A DNA stretch of 64,000 bases, taken from positions 46,347-110,346 of the forward strand of contig NZ_PYMJ01000018.1 in NCBI RefSeq assembly GCF_003025615.1. Direction: 5' to 3'. The stretch is from Photobacterium frigidiphilum (GTDB lineage Bacteria > Pseudomonadota > Gammaproteobacteria > Enterobacterales > Vibrionaceae). Made by a program: the position numbers and the translations under genes. The notes under the pieces are model-generated. The model made no database searches and was not told the origin of the DNA. It saw only the letters and a program-made list of their open reading frames with translations. Shown here one piece after another: positions 26,963 to 34,776 of this stretch. Positions within the stretch are counted from its first letter, which is position 1. Every line of letters begins with the position of its first letter.

Positions 26963-27535
26963 CTATTTTTGTGTGACGAAAAACTGACTATCTTGATCCG
27001 CAAGCGCTAACAGGTGATTTTCCATCATCTGCATTAAATTAGCTTTATTCGGCAGAGGAAGGGCCATGACATCAGAAACGAGAGTACACAGACCTTGCTC
27101 TGTTTCTTGGCGGTAAATCATTCCACATGCTGCTGGTTTACCTTTATGGAAACCCACATAAAGATGTGCAGGTGAATCATCTTCAAACATAATTTGTGTT
27201 AGATATTCAAAAACTGCTTCTTTCTCATTCTCATCTTCCCACTGACTGGCAAGAACCATTGAAAATCGTATAGTAAGAGGGTGGCAGTCAACACGATAAT
27301 AGGTCAGCTCTGAGTCTGAATTGCTTGGAATCGTTGATAAAAATTGGGTTGATAGTTGTTTTAATCGGCTTTGATAAAGATTTAACCCTTTTTCACTTAA
27401 AGGTGTTGGGAATTCAGCATCAGTAATGTGACTTGCCATCCAGCTATTCTTTAACTCGGTGATTTGTTCAATCATAAACTGCTTATCATAGATTCTTAAA
27501 CTTAGATCATCATACCTTACCGCAAATAAATTCAA
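26963..27535 (-). CDS. GNAT-like protein, function unknown
   Basis: A 190-residue protein whose second half (HLYVGFHKGKPAACGMIYR, then a strand and a helix NLMQMMENHLLALA) has the strand-turn-strand-helix outline of GNAT N-acetyltransferases. The acetyl-CoA-binding R/Q-x-x-G-x-G/A loop is not clear, so acetyltransferase activity is uncertain. It follows the nitroreductase gene by 34 bases on the same strand and is probably cotranscribed with it. Confidence 0.6.
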   Translation of the reverse strand: MNLFAVRYDDLSLRIYDKQFMIEQITELKNSWMASHITDAEFPTPLSEKGLNLYQSRLKQLSTQFLSTIPSNSDSELTYYRVDCHPLTIRFSMVLASQWEDENEKEAVFEYLTQIMFEDDSPAHLYVGFHKGKPAACGMIYRQETEQGLCTLVSDVMALPLPNKANLMQMMENHLLALADQDSQFFVTQK

Positions 27536-27569
27536 TAAGGTATGAGATATTTAGAGAAAGGGTAATTTC

Positions 27570-28400
27570 TTAATGGTTAAAGATGACATCTTGATTATTA
27601 ACCCGGTGGCGATCACCATAGACTCCTTCTTCAAGGCGTTTTCCGCAGCTTATTATCATTGTTATTTCTGCTGTTTTTGGTAGGCCTAATAGTTCTTTAG
27701 CACGTATAGAGTCAAACCCTTCCATTGGGCACGTGTCATAGCCTTCAGCACGCATTGCCGTCATAAAGGTCATAGCGGCTAATGAACTACTTTTATGAAG
27801 GCATACACGCACATCGGCTTTACTGACTTCCCGCACCATTGGCTTATTGCGGCCAAGAAAGTAACTGATGGCTTTACGGACTAATCCAAACAGCCCAAAG
27901 CGATCATTGTTATAAATAAATGGGATCAGCTTTTCATAATATTTAAGGGCGCGTTTCGATGTTTCATCTTCTCTGCCGTCGAATGCCTCGCGTATCTGAT
28001 TGGCATTCATAGCGGCTCTTTCTTTCCATTTGTACGGGGTAACAACAAAGGCGACTAATTCATTTGCTGTTTTTGCTGCATTTTGCCCCATGCAATATGA
28101 TGCGAGAGTCATACGCTTGTCATCACTGATAACGCGATGAAATTCCCAAAGTTGCATGTTAGAGCTATTGGGTGAAAGTGTTGTGAGGGTTAAGGCACGA
28201 GCAACGGCATCATGATCAAAATTAGCTGTTTGATCATATTTTCGGACAGAACGACGGCTATGCATTAGCGATGAAAAAACATCAGCTTGTTGGTTTTGAA
28301 TCTTTTTATTTTGATTAAACGAATTGTTCATTTTAATCGCGTCAGGACTTAATGTGTTTTCGGTATTTATCGTTGCATCAGCATGGGTACAGTCAGTCAT
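27570..28400 (-). CDS. Nitroreductase-family flavoprotein
   Basis: A 276-residue FMN enzyme of the nitroreductase fold. The FMN-phosphate-contacting stretch HSRRSVRKYD is at about residues 47-56, and CPMEGFDSIRAKELLGLP is the conserved late motif near the flavin. Nitroreductases reduce nitroaromatics, quinones or enones with NAD(P)H. The N-terminal 45 residues before the domain are polar and without a strong ribosome-binding site, so an internal start (28331 or 28265) is possible. Likely in an operon with the GNAT-like gene downstream. Confidence 0.85.
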   Translation of the reverse strand: MTDCTHADATINTENTLSPDAIKMNNSFNQNKKIQNQQADVFSSLMHSRRSVRKYDQTANFDHDAVARALTLTTLSPNSSNMQLWEFHRVISDDKRMTLASYCMGQNAAKTANELVAFVVTPYKWKERAAMNANQIREAFDGREDETSKRALKYYEKLIPFIYNNDRFGLFGLVRKAISYFLGRNKPMVREVSKADVRVCLHKSSSLAAMTFMTAMRAEGYDTCPMEGFDSIRAKELLGLPKTAEITMIISCGKRLEEGVYGDRHRVNNQDVIFNH

Positions 28401-28789
28401 ATTTGTTCTGTCGTTTTAAAGTATAAGAAGGGCTTTCTACCGAGTATGGCGTTAGAAATCAAGTAAATCATTGATGGCATAATGTTCGTATTGATAACGA
28501 AAGCGTAGCGTGACTATTTAACAAATTAATGACCATTTACTTACCCAGATTGGTATGAAAATAGAGTTTTAGCTTTAACTTCATGTCTATAAATCGTCAT
28601 CGAAAGGGTTTAACATGTAACGTTAAGGTATTAGTTGCATAATATGTTTGATGGCGTGCTGCAGAACGCTATTTTGATATTTCATGCAGAATATGCTGTG
28701 TTAGTTCTATTTTTATGCAATGTAACTACGTATTTTAGTTGTTAGAAATATTATTGATATAGCCATTTATTTTATTAGGGAATTCTTAC
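28401..28789. other. Divergent intergenic region with a repeat copy
   Basis: This 389-base stretch separates the nitroreductase gene from the coiled-coil gene and must hold both promoters. It contains the short interspersed repeat at 28533-28556. No further structure was recognised. Confidence 0.5.
28533..28556. repeat. Short interspersed repeat, copy 2
   Basis: Matches 14722-14745 at 23 of 24 positions, including the core CCAGATTGGTAT. Confidence 0.65.
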
Positions 28790-29437
28790 ATGGATGCAGA
28801 ATTGAAAGATCAATCATTTACAAATTTATCATCAAATAATCCATTTTTGGGTAGCTACCATAATACACTTTCTGTGCTGAAAGAGTTTGAGGCTGCTATG
28901 GCTGAAAAAAGTATGACACCTAAAAGCGGATTAATATTTCCGTTTGATGCGATGAACCATGCTCACAATACAATGTTTGATACATGGCGTGTTGTGATGG
29001 GGTTAGGTACTCAGGCTGAAGCTAAATTAGTGAAACAGTATGAAGCTGAAAAGCAGCAAGTCAGTAGTGAAGAAGCGATTTATCAAGAATCAATTAAGAT
29101 CTTAAAAAAGAAAATTATAGAAAATAGACGTCAATTTGAAGCACATGATGCAGAGTTGGATAAAGCGGTAAAAGCAAAGCAAGCTGCGCAACGTAATGCT
29201 CGAAAGCACAAAGCAGAATTTGAAGTAAAGGATAAAGAAGTGCTGCAGTTAAATAGTGAATTAAATGACTCGTTAATGCATGGTAAAGAACTTGAAGAAG
29301 CTAACAATGAACTACAAATACAGGTTAATGCACTAACTGAATCACTTAATCATGTTCAGAGTTTAGAACAACAGCAAAGTGAAGAGATTATTCGACTCCA
29401 AGCTGTTTGTGATGAACTGACAAAAGACAACGTATAA
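28790..29437 (+). CDS. Coiled-coil protein, function unknown
   Basis: A 215-residue soluble protein in two parts. Residues 15-85 form an amphipathic region rich in Phe, Trp and Asn (NPFLGSYHNTLSVLKEFEAA, MFDTWRVVMGLG). From about 85 to the end it is one long coiled coil with heptads of Leu/Ile, Glu, Lys and Gln. The pattern of an amphipathic surface-binding part and a coiled-coil tail recalls phasins, but no PHA gene is nearby and no family match is claimed. It is convergent with the sgrS gene and about 130 bases from its terminator. Confidence 0.72.
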   Translation: MDAELKDQSFTNLSSNNPFLGSYHNTLSVLKEFEAAMAEKSMTPKSGLIFPFDAMNHAHNTMFDTWRVVMGLGTQAEAKLVKQYEAEKQQVSSEEAIYQESIKILKKKIIENRRQFEAHDAELDKAVKAKQAAQRNARKHKAEFEVKDKEVLQLNSELNDSLMHGKELEEANNELQIQVNALTESLNHVQSLEQQQSEEIIRLQAVCDELTKDNV

Positions 29438-29562
29438 TTTGATGGTACTACCGTTGTTTAAGCTTATTGATTGACCATCACTGCAACGTATCTAAAGCAT
29501 CTTTTACTCACGTTAACTGAGTTAAAGGCGCTTTACTTCTAGCATAAGTGAAAGCATGGAAT

Positions 29563-29590
29563 AGAAAAAGCCAACCACAAGGGCTGGCTG
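29563..29590 (-). terminator. Intrinsic terminator of the SgrS-like RNA
   Basis: On the minus strand, AGCCAGCC and GGTTGGCT pair (one G-U) around CTTGT and are followed at once by TTTTTCT. A strong stem with a U tail is what Hfq-dependent small RNAs end in. Confidence 0.9.
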
Positions 29591-29613
29591 AAAGACGAGA
29601 GTTAACAATAATC

Positions 29614-29624
29614 ACTCAGGAGCA
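29614..29624 (-). promoter_or_regulatory. Candidate seed region of SgrS (anti-Shine-Dalgarno)
   Basis: Read on the minus strand this is TGCTCCTGAGT, an 11-nt segment complementary to a Shine-Dalgarno-containing stretch. It lies about 40 nt after the sgrT stop and 25 nt before the terminator stem, the same layout as in E. coli SgrS. Confidence 0.7.
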
Positions 29625-29664
29625 ACATCTTTTGGGGGGAAGCGTTACTGTGTATTGTTATTCA

Positions 29665-29817
29665 CTAGAAGTGTGACCGGTATTCTTTAGCGTCTATTTT
29701 ATCAATATTCCATTGGCATACTGAACTAAGTATCGCCAAACGGTGTTCTTGTTTCGGTAAATATTTGCGATCGAACTTTTTACTGTTCATGAAAAACTTC
29801 CAGAAAAAACTTTTCAT
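29665..29817 (-). CDS. sgrT: SgrT-like small protein, 50 residues
   Basis: Encoded inside the SgrS-like RNA: it begins MKSFFWKFFMNSKKFD and continues through RLAILSSVCQWNIDK to RSHF. It shares with E. coli SgrT an aromatic-rich start (MRQFYQHYF in my memory of that protein) and the RLxxLxxxxQW core at similar spacing. SgrT blocks glucose transport through the EIICB-Glc protein. AGGAC lies nine bases before the ATG. It is slightly longer than enteric SgrT (43 residues), with the extension at the C-terminus. Confidence 0.78.
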   Translation of the reverse strand: MKSFFWKFFMNSKKFDRKYLPKQEHRLAILSSVCQWNIDKIDAKEYRSHF

Positions 29818-29847
29818 AATTAATGTCCTAATGTTTTTTATTCGAGT

Positions 29848-29867
29848 CTATTTTTACGTTAAAATAG
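29848..29867. promoter_or_regulatory. Palindrome between sgrS and sgrR, candidate SgrR site
   Basis: CTATTTTTACGTTAAAATAG is self-complementary at 18 of 20 positions. It lies 31 bases before the sgrT start and 44 before sgrR, where SgrR would both activate sgrS and repress itself. The assignment to SgrR is inference from position. Confidence 0.5.
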
Positions 29868-29910
29868 GAAAGTTAAAACAGAAGAAAACCATAAAGAAGG
29901 TTCCCCTTTT

Positions 29911-31611
29911 ATGACAGGTCAACGCCTCAAGTTACAATTTCAACGTTTGTACAATCACTTCTCTGGTGAGGATAGTGAAACGAATTTACAGGTAATCGCT
30001 GAGGTTCTATTTTGTACTCGACGTAATGTTCGTATGGTTATGAATAAAATGGTTGAGAAAGGTTGGATTGATTGGGAACCAGCAGTAGGGCGAGGGAAGA
30101 AGTCACGATTAAAGTTTCATAGTAGTGACAGCGAGTTACAGGTTTTACATGCAAGAAAACTTGTCGCAGAAGGCAAGTTAGAACCTGCTTTGGCTGCACT
30201 TGATCACAATGCAGATAAACTCGTACTTTTGATTCAAGAGCAATTGGGTGTAACAACTCAAAAGGGTAAGCAGATTGTCCGGCTTCCTTACTACCGCCCC
30301 TTTAATAATATTAACCCGCTTTTGCCATTACGACGGTCTGAACAGCACCTTGTTCGTCAGATTTTTAATGGGTTAACTCGAATTAATGAGGAAAAAGAGG
30401 AAGTAGAAGGGGATTTAGCGCATCATTGGGAGGCTTTAACACCTAGGCATTGGCGTTTTTATATTCGCCCAGCAGTACGGTTTCATGATGGCAAACTTTT
30501 GGAAAGCAAAGATATTATATCAACGCTTGAGCAAGTTAAGACTCATCGGCTTTTCAAGCATATAAAAGGGATCGATTCACCCTTCCTTAATGTGATTGAT
30601 ATTCACCTTAGTAAAGATGATTTTCGCTTAGCAGATTTACTCTCGAATATACTTGCAATGATTCAGCCTGCCGACGCGTTACAACGCCCTGATTATAAAC
30701 TTTACCCTGTTGGTACTGGCCCTTATAAAGTGGCGATGAATGATAAACAACGGCTTAAATTAGAAGCGTTTGATCAGTATTTTGGGCTTCGTGCGTTAAT
30801 CGATATGGTTGATATCTGGATTTTATCTGATTTTACCGCTTGCTATCTAAAACCGACAACGGACGTGAATACTTTTGAGTTTACCAATGTATCTTCACGC
30901 TTAAAGCTAGATGAAGGGTGTAACTATTTACTGTTTAACCGTAACTGCGGGTTGGCAAATAACCGTGAATGGGCTGAATATTTTCAATCTCGTTTAGCGC
31001 CTATTAATATTTTACGGCTACTTGAGCTGGAAAAAATTGGTGATTTTCGTTTAAACAACGCTTATGGCCTATTACCAGGGTGGATGCACGTATTATCTGC
31101 ACCAGTTGTTGAATCGGCACCAGCAAAACGTACAGTAACGCTGGCTTATCCTCAAGAGCATCCGGTTTATCCCCATGTGGCAGAAACAATAAGAAAGCTA
31201 TTAGCTGAAGATGGGGTAAAGCTGAAAGTTATCGAGCAAACATCAACGGATATATTATTGGGTAAGCATACCGATAAGATTGATATGTGGCTAGGTGGTA
31301 TGAGCCTCAGCAATTACCGTAATGATGCAATACTGCCTTGGGTTTATAGCTTCGACCATATATCGCGTGTAATGCCCAAAGAGGAATTTGATACGATTGA
31401 GCGAGATGTAATGGCATGGAGAGCGGATAAAGAAGGTGAATTTCCTGGTCAGCAAATAGGAACTCAACTCGTCCACAGTGGACAAATACTCCCTTTGTTT
31501 CATAATTGGCTTGGTGTAGATACTTCAGGACTCATCCAAGGAATGACATCGAATTCGATGGGGTGGTTTGATTTTAAATCAGTATGGATGCGACCAGAAC
31601 TTGATGAATAA
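29911..31611 (+). CDS. sgrR: Sugar-phosphate stress transcriptional regulator SgrR
   Basis: A 566-residue regulator with an N-terminal winged helix (RLKLQFQRLYNHFSG, CTRRNVRMVMNKMVEKGWID, GRGKKSRLKF) and a periplasmic-binding-protein-type effector domain from about residue 125 (LPYYRPFNNINPLLPLRRSE, ARQIFNGLTRINEE-like VRQIFNGLTRINEE). It aligns along its full length with E. coli SgrR (551 residues), including the C-terminal LGWFDFKS-type ending (SMGWFDFKSVWM). It should sense phosphosugar stress and turn on the divergent sgrS gene. AAGAAGG precedes the start. The sugar-efflux gene setA is not in the neighbourhood. Confidence 0.93.
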   Translation: MTGQRLKLQFQRLYNHFSGEDSETNLQVIAEVLFCTRRNVRMVMNKMVEKGWIDWEPAVGRGKKSRLKFHSSDSELQVLHARKLVAEGKLEPALAALDHNADKLVLLIQEQLGVTTQKGKQIVRLPYYRPFNNINPLLPLRRSEQHLVRQIFNGLTRINEEKEEVEGDLAHHWEALTPRHWRFYIRPAVRFHDGKLLESKDIISTLEQVKTHRLFKHIKGIDSPFLNVIDIHLSKDDFRLADLLSNILAMIQPADALQRPDYKLYPVGTGPYKVAMNDKQRLKLEAFDQYFGLRALIDMVDIWILSDFTACYLKPTTDVNTFEFTNVSSRLKLDEGCNYLLFNRNCGLANNREWAEYFQSRLAPINILRLLELEKIGDFRLNNAYGLLPGWMHVLSAPVVESAPAKRTVTLAYPQEHPVYPHVAETIRKLLAEDGVKLKVIEQTSTDILLGKHTDKIDMWLGGMSLSNYRNDAILPWVYSFDHISRVMPKEEFDTIERDVMAWRADKEGEFPGQQIGTQLVHSGQILPLFHNWLGVDTSGLIQGMTSNSMGWFDFKSVWMRPELDE

Positions 31612-31636
31612 GTCATCTGCTTTAATAGGACTGTTT

Positions 31637-32233
31637 CTAGGCTGCTAATGTGTTACCGCGACTTAATGAAGTATCTGGTGAGGCCTTTTGTAAAAGGCCG
31701 TTTGAAATACTAAGTGACAGGTTTTCGTGTAAATAATTGATATATGCTAAGTGTGCTTGTGGTTCAAGTGCACTTGGTCGTACCGATATGACTTCTTTTG
31801 TTGCCTTTTCAAACGTGATGCCTCGTTCTAATTGTAAGCGTATCGCAACCAAACCTGTACGAGATGAGCCGCGTTGGCAATGAATAATCACCGATTTGTT
31901 GTTATCTAGCAGTTGATGAATAGAAGGCATAACTGCTTGCCAGCGCTCTTCAAAATTATGCTGTACTGATTCTTGCTGTACGTCATTGTCTGGTAAGGGT
32001 AAATGAAACCAAACCATACCTACCTTTTTTGCATGAGACTCAATTGCGCCTGTATCCAGTTTTTCCATTTCTTCTTTAGACAATAACGAAAGAATGGCGG
32101 AAGCGCCCCAGCGTCTGAACTCTACCAATGATTCAATAACACTGGCGTCTTTAGTGCCATGGCAAGGCGTTAAACCAATTTTTGCTTGTGAACGACCTGC
32201 TGTAATTGACCATATTGGGTGTAATCGTGACAT
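31637..32233 (-). CDS. Dual-specificity protein phosphatase-like protein
   Basis: A 198-residue cysteine-dependent phosphatase with the P-loop HCQRGSSRTG (the HCx5R signature) in the second half and a general-acid aspartate candidate in LPLPDNDVQ. It resembles the DSP/PTP group found in Vibrionaceae. The start at 32233 (MSRLHPIWSI) has AAGGAA at six bases; an ATG 11 codons earlier does not. Convergent with sgrR with a 25-base gap. The substrate, a phosphoprotein or another phosphoester, is unknown. Confidence 0.85.
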   Translation of the reverse strand: MSRLHPIWSITAGRSQAKIGLTPCHGTKDASVIESLVEFRRWGASAILSLLSKEEMEKLDTGAIESHAKKVGMVWFHLPLPDNDVQQESVQHNFEERWQAVMPSIHQLLDNNKSVIIHCQRGSSRTGLVAIRLQLERGITFEKATKEVISVRPSALEPQAHLAYINYLHENLSLSISNGLLQKASPDTSLSRGNTLAA

Positions 32234-32537
32234 TATATTTCCTTTGTATTCTTTTGTAGTAAACAAAGAGCTATTCGTTGCTCTTTTCTTGTGGGCAATA
32301 GTTGCATTGAAATAAGACGTTTTTATTACACAGATGTTGTTTGGTGGTATTTCTTACAAAAATGACATTTCATTAAATTGCCTTTTTTCATTCATGGAAC
32401 CGTCACTTTTTATGCTTATAACAATAGTGAACATGACCTTCAGTTGGTGTGTATCTCGCAAACTCAGTTGTTAAGTCTGTTGCACTTGTTGTTTTACTCC
32501 AGCAATAAGCCATATTCAGTATTAGTGAGGAAATATT
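32234..32537. other. Divergent intergenic region
   Basis: This 304-base gap between the phosphatase gene and the acidic small gene must hold two promoters. No repeat or RNA element was recognised. Confidence 0.4.
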
Positions 32538-32669
32538 ATGTTTGATGATGAACTTAATTTGAATGATGTTGAAGATAATCTATGGGAAGCACTAGACTCT
32601 GATTTTCAGGGTTCAGATTTTGATGATTGGGCTGATTATGATGAAACAGATATAAAATTTGATGATTGA
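32538..32669 (+). CDS. Highly acidic small protein, 43 residues
   Basis: MFDDELNLNDVEDNLWEALD at the start, and DDWADYDETDIKFDD at the end. Eighteen of 43 residues are Asp or Glu against one Lys, with Trp, Phe and Leu spaced along the chain. AGGAAA lies seven bases before the ATG and a hairpin (32705) follows about 35 bases after the stop, so it looks like a complete single gene. Such proteins can mimic nucleic acids or buffer a basic partner; no family was recognised and this remains unassigned. Confidence 0.65.
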   Translation: MFDDELNLNDVEDNLWEALDSDFQGSDFDDWADYDETDIKFDD

Positions 32670-32704
32670 GTAATAATAGCAAAATCAAATAATGTGATAT
32701 TTCT

Positions 32705-32740
32705 ATGCCACCCAGTTAATTGATAAAACTGGGTGGCATT
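32705..32740. terminator. Bidirectional hairpin between the acidic small gene and the carboxypeptidase gene
   Basis: ATGCCACCCAGTT and AACTGGGTGGCAT are perfect complements around a nine-base loop. The T tail is weak on the plus strand, so termination may be partial. Confidence 0.75.
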
Positions 32741-32780
32741 CGTCATTTTAAGTGAGTCGTTAGACGTAATGTGCGTTTGG

Positions 32781-33980
32781 CTATTTTTCTGGTTCCCAGT
32801 CTTGAGTTGAAAACCATTGGCTAATTGGTCGCCAGATTGTGTCAACGGCTGCGCCATACCAAGGGGCTTCTACAACATCTTCTAACGCAAGAATAGGTTG
32901 AACGATGAGTATTTCTTCATCTAAGTACCATTCGATTTTACCGACTTGTTCGCCTTTAGAGATCGGGGCTTCAAGGTTACTATTATAAAATACTTTATGT
33001 TCAAGGTTCTTACGTTGTCGGCGAGGAACTGTGATTACGCCACCATCACCTAATTCAACCGACACTTTTGACGGCGATCCGTACCATACTTTTATTGGCT
33101 CTAACTCTTTACCATCAAATGTAGGAGTAAGGTCTTGATAGAAGCGAAATCCCCAAGTGAGTAATTTTTTACTTTCTGAACGTCTTGTGCCTGTACTTTT
33201 AGTACCCATTACTACGGCAATGAATCGTTGGCCGCTTTGTTCCGCTGATGACACTAAACTGTAGCCAGCTTTCGAGGTATGGCCTGTTTTCACGCCGTCT
33301 ACATTTAGTGTGGTATCCCATAGAAGTCCGTTTCTATTTCCTTGTTTTATATCCTGAAAGGTGAATGACTTTTCCTTAAATAGTCCGTACATCTCTGGTA
33401 AATCTTTGATTAGTGCTCTGGTTAAAATCGCCATGTCATAGGCGGTTGTGAATTGTTCGTCAGCATCTAAACCATGTGGGTTAGTGAAATAGGTGTTTTG
33501 CATGCCAATGACTTCAGCCTGACGATTCATCATTTCAATAAAAGCCGCTTGGTGACCCGCAACATGTTCGGCTAATGCGACGGTAGCATCATTACCCGAC
33601 GAGATAATCACGCCCTTATTGAGTTGGTCGACAGTCACATTATCGCCAATGTTTAAAAACATCTTAGATGAACCAGGAAATTTTTTACCCCAAGCATTCT
33701 CACTGATGATCACAAGATCATCATTATTGATATGCCCTGCGTTTATTTCTTTACCCACCACGTACGACGTCATTATTTTGGTTAAGCTGGCAGGGGCTAA
33801 TGGTTCGTTCTCATTAAAACTTGCGATAACTTGGCCAGATTCATAGCTCATTAATAGCCAAGCTTTTGCATTAATAACGGGAGGTGAAGGTAAAACATCA
33901 GCGCTTGCCGAGAACGGTAGGCTGGCCATCGTGAAAAGAGTAAATAGAGAGAGATGTTTTAAAAGAGTCGTTTTTATCAT
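32781..33980 (-). CDS. D-alanyl-D-alanine carboxypeptidase (PBP5/6 type)
   Basis: Trims the terminal D-Ala of peptidoglycan pentapeptides in the periplasm. The 399-residue protein has a signal peptide (about 1-28, ending SASA), the SxxK serine motif SLTK (Ser65-Lys68), SGN in ISSGNDAT, and KTG in DGVKTGHT, then the PBP5 C-terminal beta domain and a terminal amphipathic helix (WRPISQWFSTQDW) that anchors it to the membrane. The start at 33980 has AAGGAAAA; an ATG eight codons upstream does not. Which of dacA, dacC or dacD it represents cannot be decided here. Confidence 0.92.
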   Translation of the reverse strand: MIKTTLLKHLSLFTLFTMASLPFSASADVLPSPPVINAKAWLLMSYESGQVIASFNENEPLAPASLTKIMTSYVVGKEINAGHINNDDLVIISENAWGKKFPGSSKMFLNIGDNVTVDQLNKGVIISSGNDATVALAEHVAGHQAAFIEMMNRQAEVIGMQNTYFTNPHGLDADEQFTTAYDMAILTRALIKDLPEMYGLFKEKSFTFQDIKQGNRNGLLWDTTLNVDGVKTGHTSKAGYSLVSSAEQSGQRFIAVVMGTKSTGTRRSESKKLLTWGFRFYQDLTPTFDGKELEPIKVWYGSPSKVSVELGDGGVITVPRRQRKNLEHKVFYNSNLEAPISKGEQVGKIEWYLDEEILIVQPILALEDVVEAPWYGAAVDTIWRPISQWFSTQDWEPEK

Positions 33981-34069
33981 TGCTCTATTTTCCTTAAGTA
34001 GCAATTCATTAGTGCTACTTCTAGCTTAGTAAAATCTTGCGAACTGTAAGATAAATTTACGAAATTGGT

Positions 34070-34528
34070 TTAATCATTACGATAGACAAGATTTAAATTG
34101 TTTTGACCCTCCATAAAAGTAACGTGTAGGTTGATGAGCTGAATACTTTCTTGCTGCCATTTATTTTCTTGCTGAACTTGGCAAAATTCCATCATTACTA
34201 CGATCATACGGTCTATTTTTTTAAGGCTCCAACGTTTGATATCATCACTGTGTGAAGGGTGACATATCATTCCTTGTAATTTGGCATACGCAAATTGTAG
34301 ATAGGAAAATGCTTTCTCTGGATCGCCTTGATCTTGGTAATAGAGACTTAAACGTTGGCAAGCGTCAAACCAGTATGCAAGAGCCTCACTATTCATATCT
34401 GAATCAACATTTTCAAAAAGAGTGCTAGGTACTAGGTTTACATGATCGATAAGTATTTTAATATTTTGACTTTGATTGGGTTGAAACCAAATTTTAACTC
34501 CATCTAACCAATAGCTTATTTCTGTCAT
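34070..34528 (-). CDS. Hypothetical helical protein
   Basis: A 152-residue soluble protein, probably all-helical, with a TPR-like pair (ALAYWFDACQRLSLYYQDQG, EKAFSYLQFAYAKLQGM). The start MTEISYW at 34528 follows AGGACAGG. No signal peptide. Located 89 bases before the carboxypeptidase gene on the same strand; cotranscription is possible but it does not clarify the role. Confidence 0.7.
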   Translation of the reverse strand: MTEISYWLDGVKIWFQPNQSQNIKILIDHVNLVPSTLFENVDSDMNSEALAYWFDACQRLSLYYQDQGDPEKAFSYLQFAYAKLQGMICHPSHSDDIKRWSLKKIDRMIVVMMEFCQVQQENKWQQESIQLINLHVTFMEGQNNLNLVYRND

Positions 34529-34776
34529 AAGCCTGTCCTTCCTCTGCGTCATTTAACTATTTCATCTAATAAATAGTTTGGCTCAAATTTTGGTAAATAG
34601 TTAAGTCATAAGGGTAGATTTATCATAGTGGTATGCAAAAAGCATACAAAATTGTCGTTTTTGATGTAATTGGGTGTGTAAGTGTTTTGTAGCTTGCAGG
34701 TTTACCTCACGTTAATGAAATATATATTTATGTAGAATTTAACTAGTTAGTATTTCTCAGGGAGTTGAGAGCAGAT

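Larger units (their letters stand above)
29564..29840 (-). ncRNA. sgrS: SgrS-like dual-function small RNA
   Basis: A predicted RNA of roughly 280 nt, divergent from sgrR exactly as in enteric bacteria. It contains an SgrT-like reading frame near its 5' end, a 3' segment TGCTCCTGAGT (complement of 29614-29624) and an Hfq-type terminator. That segment is the exact complement of ACTCAGGAGCA, the ribosome-binding stretch of E. coli ptsG mRNA as I remember it. The expected role is to silence glucose-PTS mRNA when sugar phosphates accumulate. The 3' end is well defined; the 5' end (about 29840) is a guess between the palindrome and the sgrT start. Confidence 0.8.
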
